This document shows positions 15,895 through 24,345 of a stretch of DNA of 37,768 bases, one piece after another. A program made the position numbers and the translations under genes. The notes beneath the pieces are model-generated. The model was not told the origin of the DNA and made no database searches. It worked only from the letters and a program-made list of their open reading frames with translations. How positions within the stretch are numbered: position 1 is the stretch's first letter; each line of letters opens with the position of its first letter. The stretch comes from an uncultured Candidatus Melainabacteria bacterium (GTDB lineage: Bacteria > Cyanobacteriota > Vampirovibrionia > Gastranaerophilales > Gastranaerophilaceae). The stretch is from positions 1-37,768 of the forward strand of contig CAKULF010000009.1 in assembly GCA_934667125.1 (NCBI GenBank), read 5' to 3'.

Positions 15895-17570
15895 TTATTC
15901 AAAACAATAAATCACCCAATCACCCTTTTGGCTTTTCCCGATATAGCTCAATCTATTATCTGCCCAAGCCATTACGCCATTTCTAACATAAGAAAAAGTC
16001 ATATATAAAAAAGGGATTTTTCGATATTTTTCACTTTTTGAAACGTTTGAAAGCGCTTGTTCATTATAAAAACTAACGCTTGTTAAATCAACAACGAAAA
16101 CTTTCTCATCTTCTTTTTTGTTTTTTAATATTTCATCATCTAACTTTTTAAAAATTAAATCGTAATTATGATTTAAAAAAAAACTTGATAATCCTCATAG
16201 CCGTGCTTAAAAGCGTCATAAGTCGTGCCTTTATTCAACACTTGCGGAAAATTATACTTATCAATCGAAGTTGTTTTATAATTTTTTATATCAATATATT
16301 TTGTAAACATTCGAGCAGGATAATACAAAAAAACAATCTTATCATTTTTTTGAATATTAAGTTCATTCATTGCCATTACAGGTAAATTATGCCCCTCGGT
16401 TCTAACGAGTCTAATTGCTGAAGTGTGCGAAACAACGATAAAGAACAAAGTCATAAAAATATACACCGTTGCAAGCATAATTCTTGTATTTCTTGAATAT
16501 AAATGAACCCAGCCAAGCGCCGTCATCAAAATCAAAATCGGATATAATTCTGTTAAATATTTTGTTAAAAAGATGATTTTTCCAGCTATTGCTGCAATTA
16601 AAACGGTTAAGAATGTTGCTAAAAATACAGATAAAAGATATTTGTTTATTCTTTTTGAATCTATGTTTGATTTAATAATCAAAAACAGGCAAATTCCCGC
16701 AGGAACAAGCGCAAACAAAATAAAACCAACATTTATAACGTCATGGTTTATGATTTGCCTATAAAAATTCATAGGCGAATTTGTTAGATTTTTCAAAACA
16801 GGTGAGAATAAATCCGTAAAATAGAAGAAGATTTTTGACCAGTTAAATGGCGCCCACCATTGAGAAAAATAAGTCGGATGTGCAAAAATCCTGAATATAA
16901 AAGGAATTACAGGCAAAGCCAAAATCAACCCTGATATTGCAGGAATTAAAAAGTCGCTATCGCCCTTTTTCTTTTGTTTTTGGCGAAAAGCAATCAAACC
17001 AAAAGAATTAAATATTACATAAACAAAACCGATTGTGTGTTCTAAAATCAACAAAACACAAAACAAAGTATAAAACCAATAATGCTTTTTAGACGGGCAT
17101 TCATAGATTTTGATTGAATACAATAATATTAAAGACGACAACAAGAATATAAGGGAATAAATTCTAACTTCTTGAGAAAAATAAATTAAAAATGAACTTA
17201 TTGAAGCTATAGCACAACACGCCAAGCCCAAAAGAATTGACCTATCTTTTGTTTGATAGTTTTTACCAACATGGTACATAACCAAACACCCCAACAAATT
17301 TGGAACAAGGGAAGATAATCTCAACATAAAATCGGAATTTTTGAATATCATCATCCAAAGTTTCAAATAAAAATAGTGCAAAGGCGCATGGCAGTTAGTT
17401 TTAATGCCTTGGAAAAAATCAAAAGGAAATTTCATCATAGAAATTGAATATGTTATATATTCATCATTCCACATCCCCTCGGGCTTATTTAAGTTCCAAA
17501 GCCTTAAACCCAATCCTAATAAAAGTATAAGTATTAAAATTACCTTGTTGTCTTTAAAAAATTCTTTCAT
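15895..17570 (-). CDS. GT39-type (ArnT/PMT-like) membrane glycosyltransferase, interrupted by a frameshift in a T9 run
   Basis: The first frame (17570 to 16173, 465 aa) has about ten membrane helices and an early periplasmic acidic motif, WNDEYITY, followed by HAPLHYFYLKLWM. This is the pattern of GT39/ArnT-like enzymes that move sugars from a polyprenyl-phosphate donor to envelope acceptors. It stops at QVFF directly inside nine T residues (16175-16183). Reading with one extra T continues the protein for about 95 residues (HNYDLIFKKLDDEIL, then VFVVDLTSVSFYNEQAL, WADNRLSYIGKSQKGDWVIYCFE) to a stop at 15895, typical of the soluble C-terminal domain. The cause may be a homopolymer sequencing error, a real mutation, phase variation or -1 slippage. 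The ATG has a TAGAAT 6 nt upstream. Confidence 0.8.
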
Positions 17571-17576
17571 ACAACA

Positions 17577-17582
17577 ATTCTA
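17577..17582 (-). promoter_or_regulatory. -10 box of the glycosyltransferase gene, predicted leaderless
   Basis: TAGAAT on the minus strand lies exactly 6 nt before the ATG at 17570. The -35 region is weak (TTTAAA, 17599-17604, spacer 16). There is no Shine-Dalgarno sequence. Confidence 0.4.
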
Positions 17583-17622
17583 TCAAATTTTATTATTTTT
17601 TAAATAGCTTAAATACTTGATT

Positions 17623-18567
17623 TTAATATCTTGTATCTTCAGCAACTAACACATATCCGTTTTTTCTAAATGAATTTGTTACTCCAACAAAAACATCACC
17701 TACTACAGTGTATTTTGTATCCTTTGTGTATTGAGAAATTTCTCCATCTGTATAAGAAAACATTTCTTTTTGCGATTTTCTAATCGGAGCTTTGTCTGAT
17801 TCTCTTAAACCTGTAATGTGGCGATTTAACACACCATTATTATCATAATATGAAGCAAATGATGTTGTTGTGAATGTTTCATCGTTTACTTGACCTTTTG
17901 TAACAAGACTTTTTATTGAAGAAACTTTGCCATCATACATTTTAACTAAATAAGAATTAAATTCGTAATCTTTGCCTTGCATATAGCCATCTTGATATTC
18001 TTTTATTTTGCCATCTTTAAATTTAGCTATATTTTTTGCGCCATCTTCAAGATATTCAACAAATGTATCGGGTTCAAAATCAACACCATCTGAGGTTTTT
18101 AAGTTTAATTCTCTTATAGCATTATGAGTATCTGTTTCTCTAATTGTAACGACTCTTCCATTTTCATCTTTGACAAAGTCAATACTGCCTTGTCTTGTGC
18201 CATTTTCATCACAATTCATAAATTCTATTGGAGCGCTATCGTTCATTGAATAATATAATTTTAAAAATATTTCAGCATCTTGTTGAATTTGTTTTGTTTT
18301 AGCGCTCATTTTTTCATAAGCTTCTTCGCTTATATTTTTAGCAACTTTGGCTTTTTCTTTAACTTCTTCAAATTGACCTTTATCTTTAACAATATCAATT
18401 CCCGTTGAGCCAAAAGAAATTTGTGACATAGCTAAAGATTTTATAGCATTAGAATAATTTTTAGAATTAAATTCAACACTATTATATTCTTGAGTTTTAG
18501 CCGCTTTTGGAGCATTTTGAACTCTATTCAATACAGAAAAACTAGTCAATCCAATTGGTTTAATCAT
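17623..18567 (-). CDS. Hypothetical protein with MORN/YwqK-like strand repeats
   Basis: This 314-aa protein has no recognised family. After a low-complexity N-terminus it contains repeated strand-turn units of the DGK/ENG type (SIDFVKDENGRVVTIRE, NIAKFKDGKIKEYQDGY, VKMYDGKVSSIKS, SYYDNNGVLNRHITG), reminiscent of MORN-variant and YwqK-like proteins. No signal peptide or membrane helix is visible. The N-terminus ends in SQISFGSTG before a charged helix, a feature loosely shared with the products at 23397 and 7338. An AAGGA lies about 13 nt before the ATG at 18567, rather far. Location and function are unknown. Confidence 0.6.
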   Translation of the reverse strand: MIKPIGLTSFSVLNRVQNAPKAAKTQEYNSVEFNSKNYSNAIKSLAMSQISFGSTGIDIVKDKGQFEEVKEKAKVAKNISEEAYEKMSAKTKQIQQDAEIFLKLYYSMNDSAPIEFMNCDENGTRQGSIDFVKDENGRVVTIRETDTHNAIRELNLKTSDGVDFEPDTFVEYLEDGAKNIAKFKDGKIKEYQDGYMQGKDYEFNSYLVKMYDGKVSSIKSLVTKGQVNDETFTTTSFASYYDNNGVLNRHITGLRESDKAPIRKSQKEMFSYTDGEISQYTKDTKYTVVGDVFVGVTNSFRKNGYVLVAEDTRY

Positions 18568-18676
18568 AACAAAAACAAATCCTTATATTTTTTCGTGTTT
18601 AATTAATATACTACAATATCCAAAACTCGTAAATATCTTTTTTGTTATTGTTAAGTTTTATTCGATTTTAGCCAAA

Positions 18677-19915
18677 TTAATCGATTTTAATTCCTTTTGG
18701 AACAACAGTTATACCGCCTGATGACACATAAAATCCACGTTTTATATCATCTTCTTTGTTAAAGCCGATTTCCGTGTATGGCGGAATTACAACGTTTTTA
18801 TCTATAATTGCTTTATTAATTTGAGAATGCCTGCCTATTTCAACGTTTTCCAACAATATTGAATCGCAAACGCTTGAATAGCTGTTAATTCTAACTTTTG
18901 GAGATAGAACACATCCTGAAATCATACCGCCTGAAATGATACAGCCCTCTGAAACAAGAGAATTTTTAGCCACGCCGACACGCTCATCTTCATCCCAAAT
19001 AAATTTTGCAGGAGGAAAATTATAGTTATATGTTCTAAGCGGCCAATCAGGCGAATATAAGTTTAATTCAGGTTCATAGGCCAATAAATCCATATTTGCT
19101 TGCCAATAACTATCAACATTTCCGACATCTTTCCAATAACCCTTTTCAGCAGGGCGCATTCCAGGGAATTCGTTTGTTGAAAAATTATAAATATAAACTT
19201 TTGAACCGTTATTTAGCATATTTGGAATGATATTTTTTCCAAAATCGTGTGAAGAATTTTCGTCTTTTGAATCTTTTTCAAGCTCATCAACCAATTTATC
19301 GGGTTCAAAAATGTAATTTCCCATTGAACACAAGCATTTTGTCGGGTCCCCGGGGATATGTTTTGGAGTATGTTTTGGTTTTTCAATAAAACCTGTTAAG
19401 CGCCAAGAATTATCAACCTCTATAATTCCATACTCGCTTGCCATTTCGATTGGTATTGCTATAGCTGAAATTGTTAAGTCTGCGCCTTTTTCAATATGAT
19501 AATTTAACATTTGGCGAACATCCATTTTGTAAATATGGTCGCCCCCGAAAACCGCAATATGAGAGAATTTCTCGTCGGTTATTTGGTTAATGTTTTGATA
19601 TATAGCATCAGCCGTACCCATATACCAATTTCCATCCGTTCTCATTTGCGCAGGAACAAGGTCAACGTATTGATCAATTGAAGAAGACAAGTTCCAACCA
19701 CGGGAAATGTGTTTGTTTAAAGAGTCTGACTTATATTGAGTTAAAACTTTGATTTGGTGAAAACCCGAGTTAACGAAATTGTTCAACACAAAATCAATAA
19801 TCCTGTATCTTCCGCCAAAAGGCACAGCAGGCTTTGCCCTATCTTTCGTCAATGGGAAAAGTCTTTTGCCTTGACCTCCTGCCAAAATCATCGTTAAAAC
19901 TTTGTTATTATACAT
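18677..19915 (-). CDS. glgC: Glucose-1-phosphate adenylyltransferase
   Basis: GlgC makes ADP-glucose from ATP and glucose 1-phosphate, the committed step of bacterial glycogen synthesis. The 412-aa protein has the nucleotide-binding loop ILAGGQGKRLFPLT (10-23), the AKPAVPFGGRYRIIDFVLNN region, FGGDHIYKMD with the catalytic Asp, and IEKP with a following PGDPTKCLCSMGNYIF. A left-handed beta-helix C-terminal domain (SEGCIISGGMI, then VEIGRHSQINKAIIDKNVVIP) completes it. Length and residues are normal. Two AGGTAG ribosome-like sites precede the ATG. With the GH57 enzyme at 5118 it supports storage-glucan metabolism. It is 83 bp downstream of wecB on the same strand, probably cotranscribed. Confidence 0.96.
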   Translation of the reverse strand: MYNNKVLTMILAGGQGKRLFPLTKDRAKPAVPFGGRYRIIDFVLNNFVNSGFHQIKVLTQYKSDSLNKHISRGWNLSSSIDQYVDLVPAQMRTDGNWYMGTADAIYQNINQITDEKFSHIAVFGGDHIYKMDVRQMLNYHIEKGADLTISAIAIPIEMASEYGIIEVDNSWRLTGFIEKPKHTPKHIPGDPTKCLCSMGNYIFEPDKLVDELEKDSKDENSSHDFGKNIIPNMLNNGSKVYIYNFSTNEFPGMRPAEKGYWKDVGNVDSYWQANMDLLAYEPELNLYSPDWPLRTYNYNFPPAKFIWDEDERVGVAKNSLVSEGCIISGGMISGCVLSPKVRINSYSSVCDSILLENVEIGRHSQINKAIIDKNVVIPPYTEIGFNKEDDIKRGFYVSSGGITVVPKGIKID

Positions 19916-19998
19916 ATTTTTCTACCTTTTCTACCTTTTATTCTACTTTTGTTTACGATTAAAAACAATAATTCAAATAAAGGTTTTTAAAGGTGATT

Positions 19999-21117
19999 TT
20001 AGTTTTGATTTAAAAAATAATCTAAAATGATTTTTTCTATGTATATTGAAGCTTTTCCGTCGCCATAAGGGTTAATTGCATTAGACATTTTATTATATTT
20101 TTCAGGGTCATCTAAAATTTCTTGAACAGAATTTACAATTTTTTCCCTGTTATATCCAACAAGCTTAACTCCGCCATATTTAAGAGCTTCTGGGCGTTCT
20201 GTTTCATCTCTTAAAACAAAAACAGGAACTCCCAAGCTTGGAGCTTCTTCTTGAACTCCGCCTGAATCTGTTAAAATTATATGAGATTTTTTCATCAAAT
20301 TGCAAAATGGAACGTAATCCAAAGGCTCAATCAATTTAACCCTTTCAACATTTTCAAGGATTGGTTTAACCGTGTTTCTAACGTTTGGATTAAGGTGCAT
20401 TGGATAAACAACTTGAATATCTTTATTTTTTTCAACTAATTCTTTAACCGCCATACAAATGTTTTTCAAAGGCTCGCCAAAGTTTTCACGCCTGTGTGAA
20501 GTTAATAAAATTGTTTTCAAATTTGGGTTGAGATTTATAAAATCAAGATTATGTTCTTTATTGTTTACAACGTACATAAGTGCGTCTATAACTGTGTTTC
20601 CCGTTTTATAAATACCTTTTTTAATGCCTGATTTTTCAATATTTTCACAAGCTCTTTCAGTCGGGCAAAACATCAAATCTGAAACAGAATCAACAATTAT
20701 TCTATTGATTTCTTCAGGGAACGGATAATCTTTATCAAAAGTTCTTAAACCTGCTTCAACATGTCCTATTTTAATTCTAGCGTAAAACGCACTTAAAGCG
20801 CTAATTCCTGCCGTTGTTGTGTCGCCATGGACTAAAACTAAATCAGGTTTTTCTTTTTCAAAAATTTCTTTAGTTTGAATTAAAATATCAGACGACAAAT
20901 TCCACAAATTTTGATTAGGTTTCATCAAATTCAAATCATAATCAGGAACAACATTGAACAATTCTAAGACGCTATCAAGCATTTGCCTATGTTGCGCTGT
21001 AACCATTGTTAAAACTTGAAATTTATCATTTTCCTTTAATTTTTTAACCAAAGGACACATTTTTATTGCCTCGGGACGAGTCCCAAAAACAAGCATAATT
21101 TTTATTTTTTTATCCAT
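19999..21117 (-). CDS. wecB: UDP-N-acetylglucosamine 2-epimerase (non-hydrolysing)
   Basis: WecB interconverts UDP-GlcNAc and UDP-ManNAc for envelope polysaccharides. The 372-aa protein shows MLVFGTRPEAIKM at the N-terminus, HGDTTTAG (97-104), the active-site GHVEAGLRTFD with Glu121, the FPEE segment with Glu135, SHRREN with His208, and the DSGGVQEEAPSLGVPVFVLRDETERPEA UDP-binding segment. All expected active-site residues are present. The start at 21117 gives a seven-residue extension over the shortest homologue start, which is plausible. A TAAAAT lies 9 nt before it. It lies 30 bp after the lipM-like gene on the same strand. Confidence 0.95.
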   Translation of the reverse strand: MDKKIKIMLVFGTRPEAIKMCPLVKKLKENDKFQVLTMVTAQHRQMLDSVLELFNVVPDYDLNLMKPNQNLWNLSSDILIQTKEIFEKEKPDLVLVHGDTTTAGISALSAFYARIKIGHVEAGLRTFDKDYPFPEEINRIIVDSVSDLMFCPTERACENIEKSGIKKGIYKTGNTVIDALMYVVNNKEHNLDFINLNPNLKTILLTSHRRENFGEPLKNICMAVKELVEKNKDIQVVYPMHLNPNVRNTVKPILENVERVKLIEPLDYVPFCNLMKKSHIILTDSGGVQEEAPSLGVPVFVLRDETERPEALKYGGVKLVGYNREKIVNSVQEILDDPEKYNKMSNAINPYGDGKASIYIEKIILDYFLNQN

Positions 21118-21147
21118 AACGAACTCATTTTACTTTAATCATAATTT

Positions 21148-21804
21148 TTAATCAATTGCAAACTTTTCTATAAAACCTTTTTTCAAAGCTTCAATTATTT
21201 GCGCCGTTGAAAGCTTATTATTTATCTCATTTAAAGTAATAATATTATCTTTTTTTACACTTTGAGAGAAGATTTTTTCAATCAAATCAAAATCAAGCTC
21301 ATAAGGAATTGAACCATGTTGCAATAAATACCCTTCTTTTCGATATTGAGCCGAGCCTATAAATTTCTTGCCATTATAAGATATATCAGCGCCCGAAGAG
21401 ATATTCATACAATAATTTAATTTTTCATTTTCACTTTTTGCATAAGCTAAATCAATATTAAGATGTTTAAAACCCAATATTAAAGCGTCTGAAATATCTT
21501 TATAGCTTTCTATTATGCTCGGTTTAAAAACAGGCGAAACAAAGCAATATGTTAATTCTCTATCATGTAAAAGCGCTCTTCCGCCGCTGGGGCGCTTAAC
21601 AACGTCAAGCCCTAAGTCATTGTAACAATTTTCTTTTTGATTTCTGCCCAAAGATATACATTTTGGATACCATTGATAAAATCGAACAAGAGCATAATCT
21701 ATCTTATTTTTAATCGCAAAATCAAGCATAGACAGGTCATAGTCCATATTAAATTTTCCACAATTTACAATGTTACAATTATCTTCTATAAAATTGACTT
21801 TCAT
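21148..21804 (-). CDS. lipM: LipM-like octanoyltransferase / lipoate-protein ligase family protein
   Basis: The 218-aa protein belongs to the biotin/lipoate protein ligase fold. It has RFYQWYPKCISLGRNQ, then VVKRPSGGRALLHDRELTY (69-87), and NGKKFIGSAQYRKEGYLLQHGSI (144-166). A cysteine, Cys132, lies 18 residues before GSAQ, the same spacing as the catalytic cysteine of LipM, which moves octanoate from acyl carrier protein to lipoyl domains. A true LplA ligase would not need it. I therefore favour octanoyl transfer. I start at 21804; an upstream ATG at 21816 would add four residues and overlaps the divergent promoter. TATGAT lies 7 nt upstream, with no Shine-Dalgarno. Confidence 0.82.
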   Translation of the reverse strand: MKVNFIEDNCNIVNCGKFNMDYDLSMLDFAIKNKIDYALVRFYQWYPKCISLGRNQKENCYNDLGLDVVKRPSGGRALLHDRELTYCFVSPVFKPSIIESYKDISDALILGFKHLNIDLAYAKSENEKLNYCMNISSGADISYNGKKFIGSAQYRKEGYLLQHGSIPYELDFDLIEKIFSQSVKKDNIITLNEINNKLSTAQIIEALKKGFIEKFAID

Positions 21805-21821
21805 AAAATAAATCATATCAT
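21794..21821 (+). promoter_or_regulatory. Promoter of the 87-aa gene, predicted leaderless
   Basis: TTGACT (21794-21799) and TATCAT (21816-21821) are 16 bp apart and the ATG at 21828 follows after 6 nt. The site overlaps the start of the divergent lipM-like gene. Confidence 0.55.
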
Positions 21822-21827
21822 ATAAGT

Positions 21828-22091
21828 ATGAGGATGATACAAAAATTAAAAATGTTTGAACAAACGGTCGTATTTCTTAGATGGGCAACAGCGGCTGAAT
21901 TTGGCAAAATCTTATATGTTGGAGAAGATTTTGTTGAATTTTTATGCTTAAACCCTGAAACTATGGAATATGGCGACAAAATATTAATCAATTCGCAACT
22001 TATATTGGAAGTTATGCTTTCAGGATATGAATTATCAAGGCTTTTAGCCGAGCTTTCCGTTGCTGTTTCAAATAACAACGAAGAAAATTAA
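21828..22091 (+). CDS. Hypothetical small protein (87 aa)
   Basis: I do not recognise this protein. Its 87 residues are soluble, with a beta-rich middle (FGKILYVGEDFVEFLCLNPETMEYGDKILINSQLI) and a terminal helix (LSRLLAELSVAVS). It may be a small ligand- or protein-binding domain. The start at 21828 is supported by the TTGACT/TATCAT promoter positioned exactly 6 nt upstream; a second ATG at 21834 is possible. Its stop overlaps the stop of the convergent MFS gene by 4 bp. Confidence 0.65.
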   Translation: MRMIQKLKMFEQTVVFLRWATAAEFGKILYVGEDFVEFLCLNPETMEYGDKILINSQLILEVMLSGYELSRLLAELSVAVSNNNEEN

Positions 22092-23332
22092 TTATATTTA
22101 TCTTTAGTTCTAAAAGCGCAAACAACCTCGACAACGGCAATAATTAAAAATAATCCGAACACGCTCAAATATGCGTTTTTTGGATATATTAAGCTGCCCT
22201 GTTGAACAATCGGCTCAAATAAATTCATAATCATGCCTGTCACCATTCCTAATATTCCAACCATCATAAAAAAGCCAAAGTTTTGAATAGCAACGGCTGT
22301 AGCGGATATTTCGTATCTGTTCATCAAATGAAGAGTTAAAATCAAAAGCGGCGAAATACTTCCGATAAACGCAGGAATACAAAGGATTATAGCGATTAAT
22401 TTTGTTTGGAAATTGAAAATCAAAAGCACAAAAACCGTTAAAATCGTCAAAAACGATAAAATCGCATAAGTTTTAAATATTATCGCTCTTCTATTGTTAA
22501 TTAGCCTTGATATACAAGCCGTTATCGTTCCTGCAAAGGCTGAAATTAAAGCCATAACAGATAACACTAAAGCCGCTTTCGACGTTGCAATTAAACAAAA
22601 ATCTTCTAAGAATTTTTTTCCGATAACGCTTTGCAAAACATAATATAATCCATAGTTGAATGAACCGAATATATAAAGGTTTATGTTGTTTTTATTCGCC
22701 AAAACCTCGCTAAAAGGCTCGAGAGAGAATTTTGTTTCGTTTTCGATTTTGACGGGTTTAAAAATGTATAATGAAATTAAATATATTAAACACAAAGTTA
22801 AAGTGAAAAACCCAACCATAGAAAAGGTTTTAACCCAACCAATATTGTTAACAGCGCTAACCAAGGGCGCATTGGCGATTATTCCGCCGCTGTAGCCGAT
22901 AAATAATATATATGAAACCGCAAGCGAAAAGTTTTTATCTTTTGCAAATTTTTTAACTTCTCTAATTGCGCTTAAATAAAAGGTTGCAGCCCCAAAACCA
23001 ACCAAAATTCTTGATAAATAAAGAAGAATTATACTATTGCAATTTGGAAAAATCACGCTTCCAAGCGCAAAAGCAACGCTTCCAAGCGCTACAACCCTAA
23101 AACCGCCCAACTTATCAACCATTAATCCCACAACAAGTTGAGTTAGAGCATAAGTATAGCAAAATATTGCGCCAAGCATAGTGATTTTTGAAGCGCTGGC
23201 TGAAAAATCGTTTTGCAAAAGGTTAAAAATCGCCCCAGGGATTGCAACTCGTTGAATATTCGCAAGAAAATAAAAAGTTGTTGCTATGATTATTAAAAAC
23301 AGTCTTAAATTATGTTTATTATGTAAAGTCAT
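22088..23332 (-). CDS. Major facilitator superfamily transporter
   Basis: The product is a 414-aa, roughly 12-helix membrane protein of the major facilitator superfamily. The loop after helix 2 reads VGLMVDKLGGFRVVALG, the MFS D-x-x-G-x-R signature, and GGIIANAPLVSAV and RILVGFGAATFY fit the first six helices. The substrate cannot be inferred. The frame extends 68 codons upstream to 23536, but the MFS-like part begins at MTLHNKHNLRLFLIIIATT. A TATAAT lies exactly 6 nt before that ATG, while the extension overlaps the divergent gene. It shares a compact divergent promoter region with the gene at 23397. Confidence 0.85.
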   Translation of the reverse strand: MTLHNKHNLRLFLIIIATTFYFLANIQRVAIPGAIFNLLQNDFSASASKITMLGAIFCYTYALTQLVVGLMVDKLGGFRVVALGSVAFALGSVIFPNCNSIILLYLSRILVGFGAATFYLSAIREVKKFAKDKNFSLAVSYILFIGYSGGIIANAPLVSAVNNIGWVKTFSMVGFFTLTLCLIYLISLYIFKPVKIENETKFSLEPFSEVLANKNNINLYIFGSFNYGLYYVLQSVIGKKFLEDFCLIATSKAALVLSVMALISAFAGTITACISRLINNRRAIIFKTYAILSFLTILTVFVLLIFNFQTKLIAIILCIPAFIGSISPLLILTLHLMNRYEISATAVAIQNFGFFMMVGILGMVTGMIMNLFEPIVQQGSLIYPKNAYLSVFGLFLIIAVVEVVCAFRTKDKYN

Positions 23333-23338
23333 AACTCG

Positions 23339-23378
23339 ATTATATAGCAAAAAATTTTTTTCACAGGTATTATATAAT
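23339..23378. promoter_or_regulatory. Divergent promoter region between the MFS gene and the 201-aa gene
   Basis: A minus-strand TATAAT (23339-23344) is 6 nt before the MFS ATG. A plus-strand TATAAT (23373-23378) precedes the 201-aa gene, which has a GGGAG ribosome site between the -10 and its ATG. One gene is thus predicted leaderless and its divergent neighbour leadered. Confidence 0.5.
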
Positions 23379-23396
23379 GACAAGGGAGATTGAATT

Positions 23397-24002
23397 ATGA
23401 ACATTTCAGCAATTAACACTATTGTAAATAATTTTAAAAACGTAACTTTTAAATCAAAATATGAGCAACGTCCTATTTGGGAAACTTTATATAAAGCAGA
23501 AAAACTTAGAGAAGATGATACATTCAAAAAAAGCAAAGATACTATAGCGGATAATGAAGTTTATCCAAACGGCAAAATAAAAAAATCAACTTATTCAAAA
23601 GATGATGGAAGCATCATCACAAAAGAATATTATAAAAACGGTCAAGTAAGCAAAGAACAAATAGCAACACAAGATGGCATAACCGTAACTTTTGAATATT
23701 ATCCGACAACCGAATTTAAAAGCGACGAAGTTCAACAAGACGGTATAACAACAAAAAGAGATTACTATAGACACAATAAAGGTGTAAAACAAATAGTTGA
23801 ACAACATCCATCCGGCTATACAAGAATTATAAAATATTATCCTAAAACAGAAGAACTAAAAGAATATACTATTATTTCAGCAAACGGAATTTGCCAAGAA
23901 ACAGTTGAATATGATAAAGAAGGAATTCCCAAAAAAGCCTACAGACAATGGTCAAACGGCATTCGCACAAAACTTCCTAAAGATTTCGACATAATTGGTT
24001 AA
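23397..24002 (+). CDS. Hypothetical protein with MORN/YwqK-like repeats
   Basis: This 201-aa protein contains about five tandem strand-turn units of the type YPNGKIKKSTY, YYKNGQVSKEQ, YYPTTEFKSDE, YYRHNKGVKQIVE and YYPKTEELKEY. These resemble the repeats of YwqK-like and MORN-variant proteins; such repeats serve as protein-interaction scaffolds or immunity-type proteins in known cases. No signal peptide or membrane segment is visible. The N-terminus (MNISAINTIVNNFKNVTFKS) is separate from the repeats. A GGGAG ribosome site supports the ATG at 23397. The gene ends 4 bp before the convergent DUF486 gene. The function is unknown. Confidence 0.68.
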   Translation: MNISAINTIVNNFKNVTFKSKYEQRPIWETLYKAEKLREDDTFKKSKDTIADNEVYPNGKIKKSTYSKDDGSIITKEYYKNGQVSKEQIATQDGITVTFEYYPTTEFKSDEVQQDGITTKRDYYRHNKGVKQIVEQHPSGYTRIIKYYPKTEELKEYTIISANGICQETVEYDKEGIPKKAYRQWSNGIRTKLPKDFDIIG

Positions 24003-24006
24003 TAAA

Positions 24007-24345
24007 TTATTTTTTAAAAATAAAAAACACAGCAAGAATTATAAAAATAAATCCAACTAAATAATTCCATTTGAATTGCTCTTTTAAATACATAACGCTA
24101 AAAATTGAAAAAATCGTTAGGGTTATGACTTCTTGAATTGTTTTTAATTGAACAACATTATAAACGCTATGCCCTATCCTGTTTGCAGGAACTTGAAAAC
24201 AATATTCAAAAAACGCAATGCCCCAAGAAACAAGAATAACAATCCAAAGGGCGGATTGCTTGTGTCTTAAATGCCCATACCAAGCAAAAGTCATAAAAAC
24301 ATTTGAAATTATTAATAAAACTATCGGCGAAACATATTTAAACAT
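24007..24345 (-). CDS. DMT-superfamily DUF486 membrane protein
   Basis: The 112-aa protein has four hydrophobic helices. Family-typical segments include FMTFAWYGHLRH near residues 18-29, SWGIAFFEYCFQVPANRIGH (40-59) and LKTIQEVITLTIF. These match DUF486, a short relative of the drug/metabolite transporter superfamily whose substrate is unknown. Its ATG overlaps the stop of the preceding 312-aa gene in a TAATG arrangement, so the two are translationally coupled. Confidence 0.88.
   Translation of the reverse strand: MFKYVSPIVLLIISNVFMTFAWYGHLRHKQSALWIVILVSWGIAFFEYCFQVPANRIGHSVYNVVQLKTIQEVITLTIFSIFSVMYLKEQFKWNYLVGFIFIILAVFFIFKK

Noticed and set aside
21818..22078. 86-aa minus-strand frame
   Set aside because: It is a shadow of the 87-aa plus-strand gene, which has a well-placed promoter.
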